A stretch of DNA of 64,000 nt, from positions 5,394,001 to 5,458,000 of the forward strand of contig AP024096.1 of NCBI GenBank assembly GCA_015099395.1, read 5' to 3'. The notes under the pieces were generated by a model. That model was not told the DNA's origin and ran no database searches. It saw only the letters and a program-made list of their open reading frames with translations. Shown here piece after piece: positions 1 through 8,871 of the stretch (position 1 is its first letter; every line of letters begins with the position of its first letter). This stretch comes from Ktedonobacteria bacterium brp13 (lineage in GTDB: Bacteria > Chloroflexota > Ktedonobacteria > Ktedonobacterales > Ktedonobacteraceae). The translations under genes and the position numbers were made by a program.

Positions 1-2
1 CA

Positions 3-458
3 CAACTGGGCAAACAGCAGGTGATTCATAATCTCCAGGCCACACCTGGCACGAACAACGGACTAAAGATCACCTTCTCGCTCCACATCGACTTTGGCTC
101 TATACACCGTGTTATGCCAATTGAGCTGGACAGCACTATTCGCATGGATAAACAGCAAAATCTGCAGCTGGTCATCCAGCATGTCAAACGCGACGGCATC
201 GAAGGTACACCTGCAGTCGCTCATGGCATGCAGGGAGCGCTCAATCAATTGATGCTCCAGAATATCATGCCAACCATCCATCAAAAGCTCAAAAGCATGC
301 AGATTATCGCCGTTACTACCAGTCAAACAATCTCCTGTGGTAAAAACAGCACTATGCTCGTCTTTAAAGTAGCAATCTCTTCACTGCAAGGGATACCAGT
401 CGATGCGATACCGTCCCCGATCTGTTTCCATGATGCACTAAATTTGAATGGTTTGTAA
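3..458 (+). CDS. Hypothetical protein, 5' end outside the window
   Basis: The reading frame is open from the first bases of the window and ends at TAA 456-458, so only the C-terminal ~151 residues are seen. The visible part alternates short beta-like stretches (LKITFSLHIDFGSI) with an amphipathic segment (ALNQLMLQNIMPTI) and has one Cys near the end. Its style resembles the next gene, which has a comparable LRADLQLSLYNG strand and C-terminal helix, so the two may be diverged neighbours of one secreted family. The gap to the next gene is 76 bp on the same strand, so co-transcription is possible. I do not recognise a named domain. Confidence 0.55.
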   Translation, partial: QLGKQQVIHNLQATPGTNNGLKITFSLHIDFGSIHRVMPIELDSTIRMDKQQNLQLVIQHVKRDGIEGTPAVAHGMQGALNQLMLQNIMPTIHQKLKSMQIIAVTTSQTISCGKNSTMLVFKVAISSLQGIPVDAIPSPICFHDALNLNGL

Positions 459-534
459 TAATAACCATCGTGCCCTACACTAATGTGAAAAGAAGAGACG
501 GGAGAGCCTTGATCTCCCCAACGAGGAAAAATCG

Positions 535-1677
535 ATGAGAAGATTAGTCTCACGCCTGATACGCTTGTGCTGGATATTGATCGTTGTATTTCTATGCGTT
601 GGGATTACCGCCTCTGTCACTGGAGTCATCACACCAGCGGATGCTCAACCGGCACCACGGCAGAACACAGTAACGCTCAACGGCATGATTTACCTGTCAC
701 GCACGACGCTACAACAACGTTTCCAGGCCAGTATCAATCAGCAGTTGCCAAAGCTAAAGGATACCGCCATCAAAAATATTGTCAGCGGCCTCCCAGGCTG
801 GGCGGGTGATTTCGCCAACAGCTTGATCCAACCATCTGTCAAACTACTGGCTCTAACACCACAGCAGGCGGGACTGCGCGCCGATCTTCAACTCAGCCTC
901 TACAATGGAGATCCTGATCCGACCGCTATCAGTATGCTCGTTACCTTCCAGGTACTCAACAGCACCACGGTCCAGGTCAGCGGTCAACCAATCGACGGTC
1001 AGCCAACCCTGATCAGTGGTCCCATCACCACCATCACATTACCCATTGGACAGATCAGCAGCGTTACACCTACGCCCACCTGCGGCACCTCTGGTCTCCA
1101 GGTCGGCCTACAGTTGCCCGTCAACCTTGCAGCCAACGCAACCAAAGCACAAAGCAACACGAGTGCAGCATATGTACCACTCAGCTTGCATAGTAGCCAA
1201 CGAGAGCAGAGGTCACAAACGCAGCAGGACTCTGTAGCAGCCAATATCGAGATACCAGTCAGTTCGCTCTCAACCCTGGCACAGGGGCTGGGTACCATCA
1301 CCATTAACTCTAGCCTGCAGGCACAGAACCTGCAGATCACAGAGCAAAACGGCACCTATAGCGCCAGCGCCGACATCATTGGCAACGTCTTCGGCAATCC
1401 CACGCTCAAGCTAGGGACCGCCACGACGATCCTCGCGCCCAGCGCAGTCAACGGCCAGCTACAGATGAATGTCACCAACACCAACGTCCACATCCTCTTC
1501 CTGACGCTACCGGTCAATGACTATAACCAGCAGATCCAACAGTCATTAAACGCAGCCATCAGCAGCGCACTCAAAAATCAAGTTTACATCAACAGCGTCA
1601 CAGTTGGACCGAACTCCCAGATCCCCTGCGCCGCACCCAGCAGTCTCCTGCTTAGCGGAACAGCCTCGCTCAACTGA
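535..1677 (+). CDS. Secreted hypothetical protein with signal peptide
   Basis: A 380-residue protein. Residues 1-38 form a Sec signal peptide: RRLVSRLIR, a hydrophobic core (CWILIVVFLCVGITASV), then a likely cleavage after ADA. The mature part is rich in Gln, Thr, Ser and Leu and looks all-beta, with strands such as LRADLQLSLYNG and VTFQVLNSTTVQV. There are two Cys, in PTPTCGTSG and IPCAAPSS. The start at 535 is preceded by GAGGAAAAATCG. No catalytic motif is visible. A lipid-binding or envelope role would be a guess. A hairpin follows the stop directly, so the gene probably ends its transcription unit. Confidence 0.7.
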   Translation: MRRLVSRLIRLCWILIVVFLCVGITASVTGVITPADAQPAPRQNTVTLNGMIYLSRTTLQQRFQASINQQLPKLKDTAIKNIVSGLPGWAGDFANSLIQPSVKLLALTPQQAGLRADLQLSLYNGDPDPTAISMLVTFQVLNSTTVQVSGQPIDGQPTLISGPITTITLPIGQISSVTPTPTCGTSGLQVGLQLPVNLAANATKAQSNTSAAYVPLSLHSSQREQRSQTQQDSVAANIEIPVSSLSTLAQGLGTITINSSLQAQNLQITEQNGTYSASADIIGNVFGNPTLKLGTATTILAPSAVNGQLQMNVTNTNVHILFLTLPVNDYNQQIQQSLNAAISSALKNQVYINSVTVGPNSQIPCAAPSSLLLSGTASLN

Positions 1678-1683
1678 AACCGA

Positions 1684-1722
1684 ACCAGACCGACGGGCTT
1701 TAATGAGCCCGTCGGTTCTGGT
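1684..1722 (+). terminator. Hairpin after the secreted protein gene
   Basis: An inverted repeat begins 7 bases after the stop at 1677. The arm ACCGACGGGCT pairs with AGCCCGTCGGT around a TTAATG loop, then pairing continues past a single-base bulge. There is no strong T-run after it, so it may be a weak or factor-assisted terminator. Confidence 0.6.
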
Positions 1723-1879
1723 CTGAGCGTGGATCGAGAGAGCAATAGCTAACGCTAACACCGTTCGTTTCCTATTTTGCCCATTTACAAAGTACACTTC
1801 CATCATGTAATCTCTATTTATAAATCTAAGTTGCATAATGATGCCCGGTGAGCTTCTCTGTACAATATTAAAAAGAGAT

Positions 1880-2331
1880 TATTACGACGGATAGGGTCAG
1901 GTACCCTATCCCCTGAAGGGGATGGGCTTGTAAACTGTTCGTGGCTTTACACGAGGCTGTTGCAAGCCTGGACCTGACCAGACTCAGTTTCAGCGTTTTG
2001 TCTGGATAGAATCAGCCAAGCTGAAACTACAATATCGGGAAGGTTTCAGAACGTACCTTGGGATGCGTGCCAGTCCCAAGCTCTACAACTTTCAAGTTAA
2101 CCAGCAAGACGGGGTTCGATGCAGTGCTTGAAGGGCATGCGGCCCGATATTATTGTCGAGGCAAACATTACTTTGTGCGGAAAAGGGTACCAGCCATCTC
2201 TGGCAACGAAGGGCAGACCGCACTTCTGTTCTTCCCCCGCAAGGGGATGTATGCGAACTGAGAGTACGTCTGCGGACGCCTTTCTTTCCTTCCACTGCCT
2301 GAAGGCTGGTGGGCATCCAGAAAGGATTTTT
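1880..2331 (+). other. Hairpin-rich non-coding stretch upstream of radC
   Basis: About 450 bases with no convincing gene but several well-formed hairpins in series: GGATAGGGT with ACCCTATCC (from 1889), TCCCC-TGAA-GGGGA (about 1909-1922), AGTTTCAGC with GCTGAAACT (about 1986-2027), CTTGGGA with TCCCAAG (about 2057-2082), GTGCGG with CCGCAC (about 2177-2223) and CCCC-GCAA-GGGG (about 2236-2247). The radC frame is open through part of it from 2119, but that stretch lacks homology to RadC and a good ribosome site. It looks like a structured leader or small RNA. I could not match it to tmRNA, RNase P RNA, SRP RNA or a known riboswitch. Confidence 0.35.
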
Positions 2332-3243
2332 GTGGATAAAGTGGATAGAGCGGATACGACGGATATAGCAGCACAGGATACGCCATTGCATGAGCAGGCA
2401 TTAGAGGAGGAGGCCTTCAGCGATATCTTCCCAGAGATATTGCCAATCACGGTACGGATGCCAACTCCACTGACACTCCCAGCCTTGCCAGGCCAGGCAA
2501 AGAGGCGTGGTAAACTCGACACCACGACCAGTCCCCCCGATGCAGAGGAGATAGCCCCCAACTATCATGCGACTGTCCACGATATCCCTGCCGATGACCG
2601 ACCGCGTGAGCGGCTCCAACGCCAGGGAGCCGATATGTTGACGACATCAGATCTACTGGCCATCATTCTACGCACCGGCACGCACCGTGATAATGTCATT
2701 GAGCTATCAACCAATCTGCTCGCCAAATATGGCGGCCTATCGGGACTGATGGCAGCAGACTTCTATGACCTCTGTGCGACATATGGTCTGGGACCCGCCA
2801 AGACAGCCCAGCTCAAGGCCTCCCTGGAACTGGGAAAGCGGCTTAGTATGGTCCCGGCAGAGAAACGCTACCAGATTACATCAGCCGACGATGCTGCGCG
2901 TTTGATCCGTATGGAGATGATGTACCTGGACCACGAAGAGCTACACATTATGTTGCTGGACACCAGAAACCAGGTCATCGAATGCATTAAACGCTATAAA
3001 GGGACAGTGAATAGTTCCGTATTGCGGATCGCCGAGGTGTTGCGTCCAGCGATCACACGTAATAGTCCACGGATCATCATCTGTCATAACCATCCCAGTG
3101 GCGATCCCACACCATCAAATGAAGACATCGATGTCACAAGACAGCTCGCAGAAGCCGCCAAACTACTGGATATCGAACTACTCGATCACCTGATCATCGG
3201 CAATCCACGCTACCTCAGTCTCAAAGAACGCCTGGGTTGGTAG
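2332..3243 (+). CDS. radC: RadC family protein (JAB metalloprotease-like domain)
   Basis: The 303-residue product matches RadC end to end. It has an N-terminal helix-hairpin-helix-like part (RERLQRQGADMLTTSDLLAIILRTG, then GLGPAKTAQLKASLELGKRL) and a C-terminal JAB/MPN domain with the metal signature HNHPSGDPTPSNED. The GTG start at 2332 is chosen because AGAAAGGA lies 5 bases upstream. The frame stays open to 2119 but that extension is unlike RadC. RadC is widely called a DNA repair protein, though its biochemical role is not settled. The first ~75 residues are a low-complexity extension not found in short RadC proteins. Confidence 0.9.
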   Translation: MDKVDRADTTDIAAQDTPLHEQALEEEAFSDIFPEILPITVRMPTPLTLPALPGQAKRRGKLDTTTSPPDAEEIAPNYHATVHDIPADDRPRERLQRQGADMLTTSDLLAIILRTGTHRDNVIELSTNLLAKYGGLSGLMAADFYDLCATYGLGPAKTAQLKASLELGKRLSMVPAEKRYQITSADDAARLIRMEMMYLDHEELHIMLLDTRNQVIECIKRYKGTVNSSVLRIAEVLRPAITRNSPRIIICHNHPSGDPTPSNEDIDVTRQLAEAAKLLDIELLDHLIIGNPRYLSLKERLGW

Positions 3244-3523
3244 GAGTTTTCTGCATGAACGGAGAGAGGTTTTTGGACTCGGAACGAAAACGTGATACTA
3301 TTGAGGATGTCTATTCTATAGCTTAGCCAGCGAAGAGATAGGGGCGGCAAAAATTGCGTCAAGGGTATCTGGCATGCGGTGAAAAAGCACGACAAAAAAG
3401 TAAATACGAGCAAAGCAGAAGCGTTGCCAGGACCCTCCCCTCTGAGCGTATAATACAACAAGGCCGATTATTTCGCACCCGCACTAGATTATTTGCAAGG
3501 GTCTAATTTTCGAGGAGCAATCA

Positions 3524-4015
3524 ATGGATAATAACCAGACCATACGTAAATGGTCAGATCTGTATAAAATGAATGTTACTATTCCTAGCGAGGGCAAGAC
3601 ACTGGGACAGGTGGAAGACTTCTTCTTTAAAGAGGATAGCAACGCCATCTATGCACTTTGTGTACACACACGACTCCATGGCGATCTCGCGTTGCCAGTA
3701 ACGTATATCCAGTCCGTAGAGAAGGACTACGTTGCCATTCGTAATGAGCAAGCGCTCACCAGGGCGCTGCCACCACTGACACGTGGTCAGCAACTGCTCG
3801 CCCGCAATGTTGTCGACGACAAGCAGAATGACGGAATCGGCACGATTAAAGATGTATATATCGCGGTCGAGCCACCTGCGACCATGCGTATTGGCGGCTA
3901 CGATGTGCTGCACGGCTCATCCAATCGTACGTTGGGTGCAGACGGTGTTGCTCACTATAACAATGAAGATAATAGCATTGTCGTATACGACCAGACGGCG
4001 AAAAAATTACGCTAA
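3524..4015 (+). CDS. PRC-barrel domain protein
   Basis: A 163-residue protein preceded by a clear GAGGAG ribosome site. It shows two PRC-barrel-like halves: residues ~15-75 (MNVTIPSEGKTLGQVEDFFF) and ~85-135 (ARNVVDDKQNDGIGTIKDVYI). The pattern 'position, x-G-x-V/I-x-D-hydrophobic' is typical of the fold, also found in RimM and in some regulators of membrane proteins. There is no membrane segment, so it is probably cytoplasmic. Its function is unknown. The stop codon TAA lies inside a copy of the 75-bp interspersed repeat. Confidence 0.7.
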   Translation: MDNNQTIRKWSDLYKMNVTIPSEGKTLGQVEDFFFKEDSNAIYALCVHTRLHGDLALPVTYIQSVEKDYVAIRNEQALTRALPPLTRGQQLLARNVVDDKQNDGIGTIKDVYIAVEPPATMRIGGYDVLHGSSNRTLGADGVAHYNNEDNSIVVYDQTAKKLR

Positions 4016-4087
4016 GATCTTATTCCGAAACCCAACGCGACTGGCGTCGCTAGTGCTCGCACACGCAGGTTTTCGGATAAGTAGTAA
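4012..4087. repeat. 75-bp interspersed repeat, copy 1
   Basis: A REP-like element found three times in the window nearly unchanged (also 11447 and 38876) plus a decayed copy at 27757. The ends pair: TTATTCCGAAACC with GGTTTTCGGATAA. An inner hairpin is GCGAC-TGGC-GTCGC. The stop codon of the preceding gene is part of the repeat. It could act as a terminator or mRNA stabiliser. Confidence 0.8.
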
Positions 4088-4263
4088 GCACTATTCAATC
4101 GTCTCAACTATCCCTCATCAGTGGAGACTCCAGGCAATAATGCAGGCGTACATCATCAGATGCTACGCCGCACGTCGGCCGGTCGGCAACCCGCGTTCTC
4201 AACCTGCATAGTTACGGTGTTGCCGATCGGAATTGGAGTAGTCAGAAGCAGTGAGCATTGCTA

Positions 4264-6486
4264 TTATGCCCCACTATTCAGCCGCACGATCTCAGCCTCC
4301 GCAGCACGCGCCTCACGTCCACGCCGCAATTTCTTCAATGCCTCAGCTTTACGCCGCCAGTTATCGGGATCAGTAGGCGCGAGCATGATCGCATCGTTCG
4401 CAGCAGCCAACGCCTCTTCATAGCGCTGAAGATGCTTCAGCACCAGCGATTTGTTATGCTGCGCCGAGGCCATGCGTGGATTGAGACGGAGCGCCTGCTC
4501 ATACGAATTTAATGCCTGCTCATAGTTGCTCAGGAAGTAGTAAGCATTTCCCTGTCCATTCCAGGCCTGCGGAATAGCCGCGTTGTACTGTAAAGCACGG
4601 CTATAAGCATCCAGGGCTTGCTCATAACGTTCAAGCTGGAAGAGGACACTGGCTTTACCGTTCCAGGCCGAGGATGAACGCGGATCCAGACGCAGCGCAT
4701 CATCGTAAGATTTCAGAGCTTCAGTCAGGTTACCAAGATCAGTCATCACAATCGCTCGGCGCTCCCAGGCTTTAGCGAAGCGTGGATCGCAGGCCAGCGC
4801 TTGCTCATAGCGATCCTTAGCACCGCGTAGCTTACGCTGGTTATAAAGGATATCGCCAATACCACATAACGCCGGAGCGTACTTGGGGTCACGCTTCAAT
4901 ACCTCTTCATAAGCCAGAAGCGCCTCTTTATCCTGTCCCATCTCACCCAGTACGAGACCTTTACCATTCCATGAACTGACGACATCACGATCCAGAGAGA
5001 GCGCCTGATCGAACGCACGCAGAGCCTCTTCATAACGCCGCTGCTGCCGCAAGACCAGTCCTTTGTTACTCCAGGCCTGAGCCATATAACGATCGAAATG
5101 TAGCGCCGTCTCAAAGGCTTTCAGCGCATTATCAGGCTGACGGAGAGCACTCAGGACAGCCCCTTTGCCATTCCAGGCAATCGCATTATCCTGCTCCAGC
5201 AGGATCGCACGATCGAAGGCATCCAAAGCCTCCTGGTTGCGATGCAGCATATTCAATGCAGTCCCTTTGCCATTCAAAGCGGTGATCAGATTGGCATCGA
5301 TCTTTAATGCCTGCTCAAACGAGGCCAGTGCCTCCCGGTGCTGTCCACTGAGAGCCAGCGTCAGACCACGTCCCTGCCAGGCGACAGGATTCTGCGCATC
5401 GTCTTTCAGAGCACGATCATAGAGGACCAGTGCCTCTTTCAGGTGCCGCTGGGAGTACTGCTGATAGGCCTCTTGTAGATACTGGTTGGTATTGCGGCCC
5501 GGTGTCAGAGGCGGTACAACGCTATAAGGGCGCGCCTGTGAAGGAAGCGAAAGGGTTCCACTAATACGCTGCTGATCGATATGGTGCAAGACCTTATCGA
5601 CCTCCTGTACGTTCGCAGGACGATCTTCAACGGTCATGGCAAGCATCTTTGTCAGCAATACATCGAGTTCAGCAGGTACCTCTGGATTCAGGCTTGAAGC
5701 GCGTTGGAAGAAGAAAGGTTGCTCACTGGGATCAACACCAGTCAGCAGACAGTGCAACAGAGCACCCAGACTGTAGATATCGGAGCGCGGAGTACTCTGT
5801 GCCTTGCCATACTGCTCAGGCGCAGCAAAACCAGGCGAGCCAAGCGCAACGGTATCATGAGATTGACCTGGCTTAAAGATACGAGCAATCCCAAAGTCAA
5901 TCAGATAAAGATGTCCATTCTCGCTGATCATCACATTTTGCGGCTTAAGATCGCGAAAAACGATGGGTGGCTGATGATTATGCAAATACGCCAACACATC
6001 ACAGAGTTGCTCACCCCAGAGTAACACCTGCTCTAAGGAGACCAGACTCCCTCCGGACTTCTCAAGATACTCATCCAGCGTCTGACCCTCAATAAAGTCC
6101 ATTACCAGATAAGAGCGCTCTTCTTCGTTAAAGTGATCATAGATGCGCGGTAGATTGGGGTGCAACAGATCAGCAAGCAGATGTGACTCACGCTCAAACG
6201 CTGCCTCGGCCTCTTGAATTTGAGGCTGGGTCAGGCCCACGCGGCTCATCTCTTTGACAGCAATTGTGCGATTATTAAAGCGAGTATCAATGGCCTTGTA
6301 GACCGCACCCATCCCCCCTTGCCCAATACGCATCACAAGCTCATAGCGATTGCTCAACATTGTCTGTTCGGGCAGATCGCCGGTTAAATGATTGAAGGGT
6401 AACGGGGTAGCGCAGTTCTGACAGAAGCGCGCCGTCATTACGTTGGCTGCCCCACAATGCTCACAGAATTGTTCCTGCGTTGCCAT
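4264..6486 (-). CDS. Ser/Thr protein kinase with zinc ribbon and TPR tail
   Basis: A 740-residue soluble kinase. A zinc ribbon opens the protein (Cys 8, 11, 22, 25). The kinase domain spans about residues 47-305: glycine loop IGQGGMGAVYK, ATP-binding Lys 78 (IAVKEM), catalytic Asp 179 in FRDLKPQN, and DFG at 197-199. About twelve tetratricopeptide repeats fill residues ~335-735. No transmembrane segment is seen, unlike PknB. The TPRs probably bind partners or substrates. The start ATG at 6486 opens directly into the zinc ribbon. It stands alone between convergent and divergent neighbours, with the stop about 175 bp from the repeat at 4012. Confidence 0.9.
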   Translation of the reverse strand: MATQEQFCEHCGAANVMTARFCQNCATPLPFNHLTGDLPEQTMLSNRYELVMRIGQGGMGAVYKAIDTRFNNRTIAVKEMSRVGLTQPQIQEAEAAFERESHLLADLLHPNLPRIYDHFNEEERSYLVMDFIEGQTLDEYLEKSGGSLVSLEQVLLWGEQLCDVLAYLHNHQPPIVFRDLKPQNVMISENGHLYLIDFGIARIFKPGQSHDTVALGSPGFAAPEQYGKAQSTPRSDIYSLGALLHCLLTGVDPSEQPFFFQRASSLNPEVPAELDVLLTKMLAMTVEDRPANVQEVDKVLHHIDQQRISGTLSLPSQARPYSVVPPLTPGRNTNQYLQEAYQQYSQRHLKEALVLYDRALKDDAQNPVAWQGRGLTLALSGQHREALASFEQALKIDANLITALNGKGTALNMLHRNQEALDAFDRAILLEQDNAIAWNGKGAVLSALRQPDNALKAFETALHFDRYMAQAWSNKGLVLRQQRRYEEALRAFDQALSLDRDVVSSWNGKGLVLGEMGQDKEALLAYEEVLKRDPKYAPALCGIGDILYNQRKLRGAKDRYEQALACDPRFAKAWERRAIVMTDLGNLTEALKSYDDALRLDPRSSSAWNGKASVLFQLERYEQALDAYSRALQYNAAIPQAWNGQGNAYYFLSNYEQALNSYEQALRLNPRMASAQHNKSLVLKHLQRYEEALAAANDAIMLAPTDPDNWRRKAEALKKLRRGREARAAEAEIVRLNSGA

Positions 6487-6831
6487 ATGTCGTATGGTTC
6501 CCTGTTTATTACTTTCTCAGTTTCTTCAAGAGGGCGCCATATGTCCCTCCATATTTCGAATAGTACATCCTTGTGTTTATAGATATACAATAAATAATCG
6601 TGATGAATCAGGAGATAGGGATATTCTGGGTAGTGTGCAGTACATTTCCGTACTCATGCAACAACCCAGATCCGAACCTGAGTGCATCGCATTAGCGATA
6701 GCAGCTATTGCATATGCATAAACTCTCTGTTTGATCGACTCAGGTAAAGCTATACACATGATAGCATATGCCATGCCGTTTTGCGAATAACAGCCTGTAA
6801 TGACAGCCTCTATAGCACGACGACATAGACA
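6487..6831. other. Intergenic region, no gene seen
   Basis: 345 bp between rsmA (ends 6832) and the kinase start, both on the minus strand. It probably holds the kinase promoter. It contains short imperfect repeats around GCATATGC and AGCGATAGCAGCTATTGC (6700-6775) but no convincing gene, tRNA or terminator. Confidence 0.4.
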
Positions 6832-7728
6832 TTATGCCTGAGGGTCGTGCTCGATACAGCGCCAGAGCGTGAGCCATTCAGGAATGCTTACCGTTTCGGC
6901 ACGTCGACTGGCATCGATATTGGCAGCAGCCAGCCAGCCACGGACCTCTTCATTTTTATGGTGCATGCCATGAGTCAGTGAATTATGCAACTGTTTGCGC
7001 CGCATCGAGAAACCCGCCTGCACGACCCGGAAGAAACGATCACGCTCCTCTTTGGTCAGGTTCGCCTGTGGCTGTACGTCGATACGCAAAATTGCAGAAT
7101 CAACTTTGGGTGCCGGATAGAACGATCTGGCTGGTACAGTGGCGACGATACGCGGCTGACCATAGAACTGGACGCTCACACCGAGCAGGCTGAGATCACC
7201 TGGCTTAGCAACGATACGTTGCGCAACTTCAAGCTGCACCATCACGACCAGCAATTCAGGTGTATTCTCGGTCTCTAAAAAGTGTCGGAACGTCGGTGCC
7301 GTAATATAGTACGGCAGGTTCGCTACAAGCTTGTAGGGGTGTTGCCCAAAGACATCCGCGGGATTAAGATAGAGCAGGTTTGTAGCGATTAGCTCAACAT
7401 TATTGTACGTACTCGTGGTCGTGCCAAGTAACGTAAGCATATCACGCTCGATCTCGACCGCCACAACGCGTTTAGCCACCGCAGCCAGCTCACGTGTCAG
7501 AACTCCTGTACCCGCACCAACCTCCAGTATCTCATCGTCCGGGCCAATCGCAGCAGCCGCAACGATATGCTCCAAAACGGCACGATCGATCAGAAAGTTC
7601 TGACCAAAGGACTTATTGGGGCGCATACCATGAGCGAGCAGCAGGTTACGTAAGGCATGAATATCTGTAAGGTCGACATCACTCAGCAGTTTGGCGACGC
7701 TCGGCATATCTGGTGTATTCTCAGTCAA
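6832..7728 (-). CDS. rsmA: 16S rRNA adenine dimethyltransferase RsmA (KsgA)
   Basis: 298 residues. It dimethylates two adjacent adenines (A1518 and A1519 in E. coli numbering) near the 3' end of 16S rRNA during small-subunit assembly. Visible family motifs are NKSFGQNFLID near residue 39, the SAM-binding EVGAGTGVLT near 70, the acidic end of strand 2 (VAVEIE), and catalytic motif IV NLPYYIT, followed by the FYPAPKVDSAIL region. A TTG start at 7728 is used; GAGAGTGAAATA lies upstream. An internal ATG seven codons in has no visible ribosome site. Length fits the family. Confidence 0.95.
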   Translation of the reverse strand: MTENTPDMPSVAKLLSDVDLTDIHALRNLLLAHGMRPNKSFGQNFLIDRAVLEHIVAAAAIGPDDEILEVGAGTGVLTRELAAVAKRVVAVEIERDMLTLLGTTTSTYNNVELIATNLLYLNPADVFGQHPYKLVANLPYYITAPTFRHFLETENTPELLVVMVQLEVAQRIVAKPGDLSLLGVSVQFYGQPRIVATVPARSFYPAPKVDSAILRIDVQPQANLTKEERDRFFRVVQAGFSMRRKQLHNSLTHGMHHKNEEVRGWLAAANIDASRRAETVSIPEWLTLWRCIEHDPQA

Positions 7729-7912
7729 TATTTCACTCTCTTGTTAGCTATGAAGTAGCAGAATTCTTTTCTGTCTCAACATCAACACCCGCTGGCGCGA
7801 TGTAACCAATGCATGTTATCTCTATTTTACCATGCCAGACGCCGACTGCCATGACCAAAGAATGGAAAAGGTAAGAGATATGAGATATGGAAGCATGAGC
7901 CATCTAAAGAGC

Positions 7913-8503
7913 TTAACGACGCAGATGCCCAAGCTTCCAGAGGAGGAAGAGCGCACCGACCACAATGGCAATGAAAAATAGCCCGGACAGCAGAGCAAAA
8001 GCCAGCGCAAGGAAGATAAACAAGATACGCAAGATAATCGGTAAGACAATGAATATAAACAAGATCACCAGGATAATCTTCAAGGCCGGATTTGCACCAC
8101 GATAGGAATACGAATACCGCTGCCATGTAGAGCGACCACGATTATACATCGTCCCCGGTCTTCCCTGCTGAGAATAACGGCCCGCATTCCCATAGTTGCC
8201 CGTCGTCCGTCCATTCGTATACATTTGCTGTTGTTGTTGCTGTTTTTGCTGCTGCTGTCCACCACGAACTGAAGACGTGGCAGGACCATCGCCAGGCACA
8301 GCTCGCGCATATTCTGAAGATTGTGGACGCTGCGGGCGAACAGTATCCTGAGCACGGTAGCTATATGGTGGTACAGTATCTTCATCATACGTCGGTAGCT
8401 GTTCATGCTTTGGCATATCGCTCGTGCGGCGTGCGTTATAGGGCTGTTGCTCTTGATATCCTGAGCCTTCTTCGGACTCAGGATGAGATTCTTGCTGGCT
8501 CAT
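7913..8503 (-). CDS. Hypothetical membrane protein with disordered N-terminus
   Basis: 196 residues from the ATG at 8503, which has GAGAGG upstream. The first ~130 residues are polar and low complexity, rich in Gln, Ser, Arg, Tyr and Gly, with a run of glutamines (KQQQQQQ). The C-terminal ~55 residues hold two long hydrophobic segments (IILVILFIFIVLPIILRIL and FALLSGLFFIAIVVGALFLL) and end in LGHLRR. This suggests a small membrane protein with a flexible cytoplasmic N-terminal tail. No family is recognised. It lies between rsmA and the divergent PBP gene. Confidence 0.65.
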   Translation of the reverse strand: MSQQESHPESEEGSGYQEQQPYNARRTSDMPKHEQLPTYDEDTVPPYSYRAQDTVRPQRPQSSEYARAVPGDGPATSSVRGGQQQQKQQQQQQMYTNGRTTGNYGNAGRYSQQGRPGTMYNRGRSTWQRYSYSYRGANPALKIILVILFIFIVLPIILRILFIFLALAFALLSGLFFIAIVVGALFLLWKLGHLRR

Positions 8504-8871
8504 GGGCCTCTCTCTTCTCTCCCAGTAAAGGACATCCTTCTCTATTATAATTACGATAGCGACAAAAAGGAGTTGCAACTAGCAGCACATAGTAAGCAAC
8601 AGAGCCTGGCAGGAGACAATCGACAGAACGTAGTAAAGAAGATACAGCGAAGTACGTTAATTTGCATCTATGAAAAAATATGCTCCAAATAGGCCATATA
8701 TACATATATACCCGCTCTCTGTGGTATTATTTAAAATGAGTATAGATAGGTATAACTATGTTTGCATGCACAATAAGAAATGTAAACAGGTGGAATGTAA
8801 AACCAGAGAGATAATCAGTAATATAGTAATACTAAAAAAGCCAATTAGCATTGCGCCAGGAAGGATACGGC
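8504..8871. other. AT-rich divergent intergenic region
   Basis: 368 bp between two divergent genes. It is markedly AT-rich (for example TATATACATATATA near 8698-8711) and must carry promoters for the membrane protein gene on the left and the PBP gene on the right. No hairpin terminator or gene is seen. Confidence 0.4.

Noticed and set aside
1950-1985. SRP RNA on the minus strand
   Set aside because: GGTCAGGTCC is present but the GGAA loop and matching arm of the SRP core are not.
1880-2331. tmRNA or RNase P RNA
   Set aside because: No tag reading frame, no tRNA-like ends and no P4-type conserved core.
2119-2331. Longer RadC starting at 2119
   Set aside because: The extension is not RadC-like, overlaps hairpins and has a worse ribosome site than GTG 2332.
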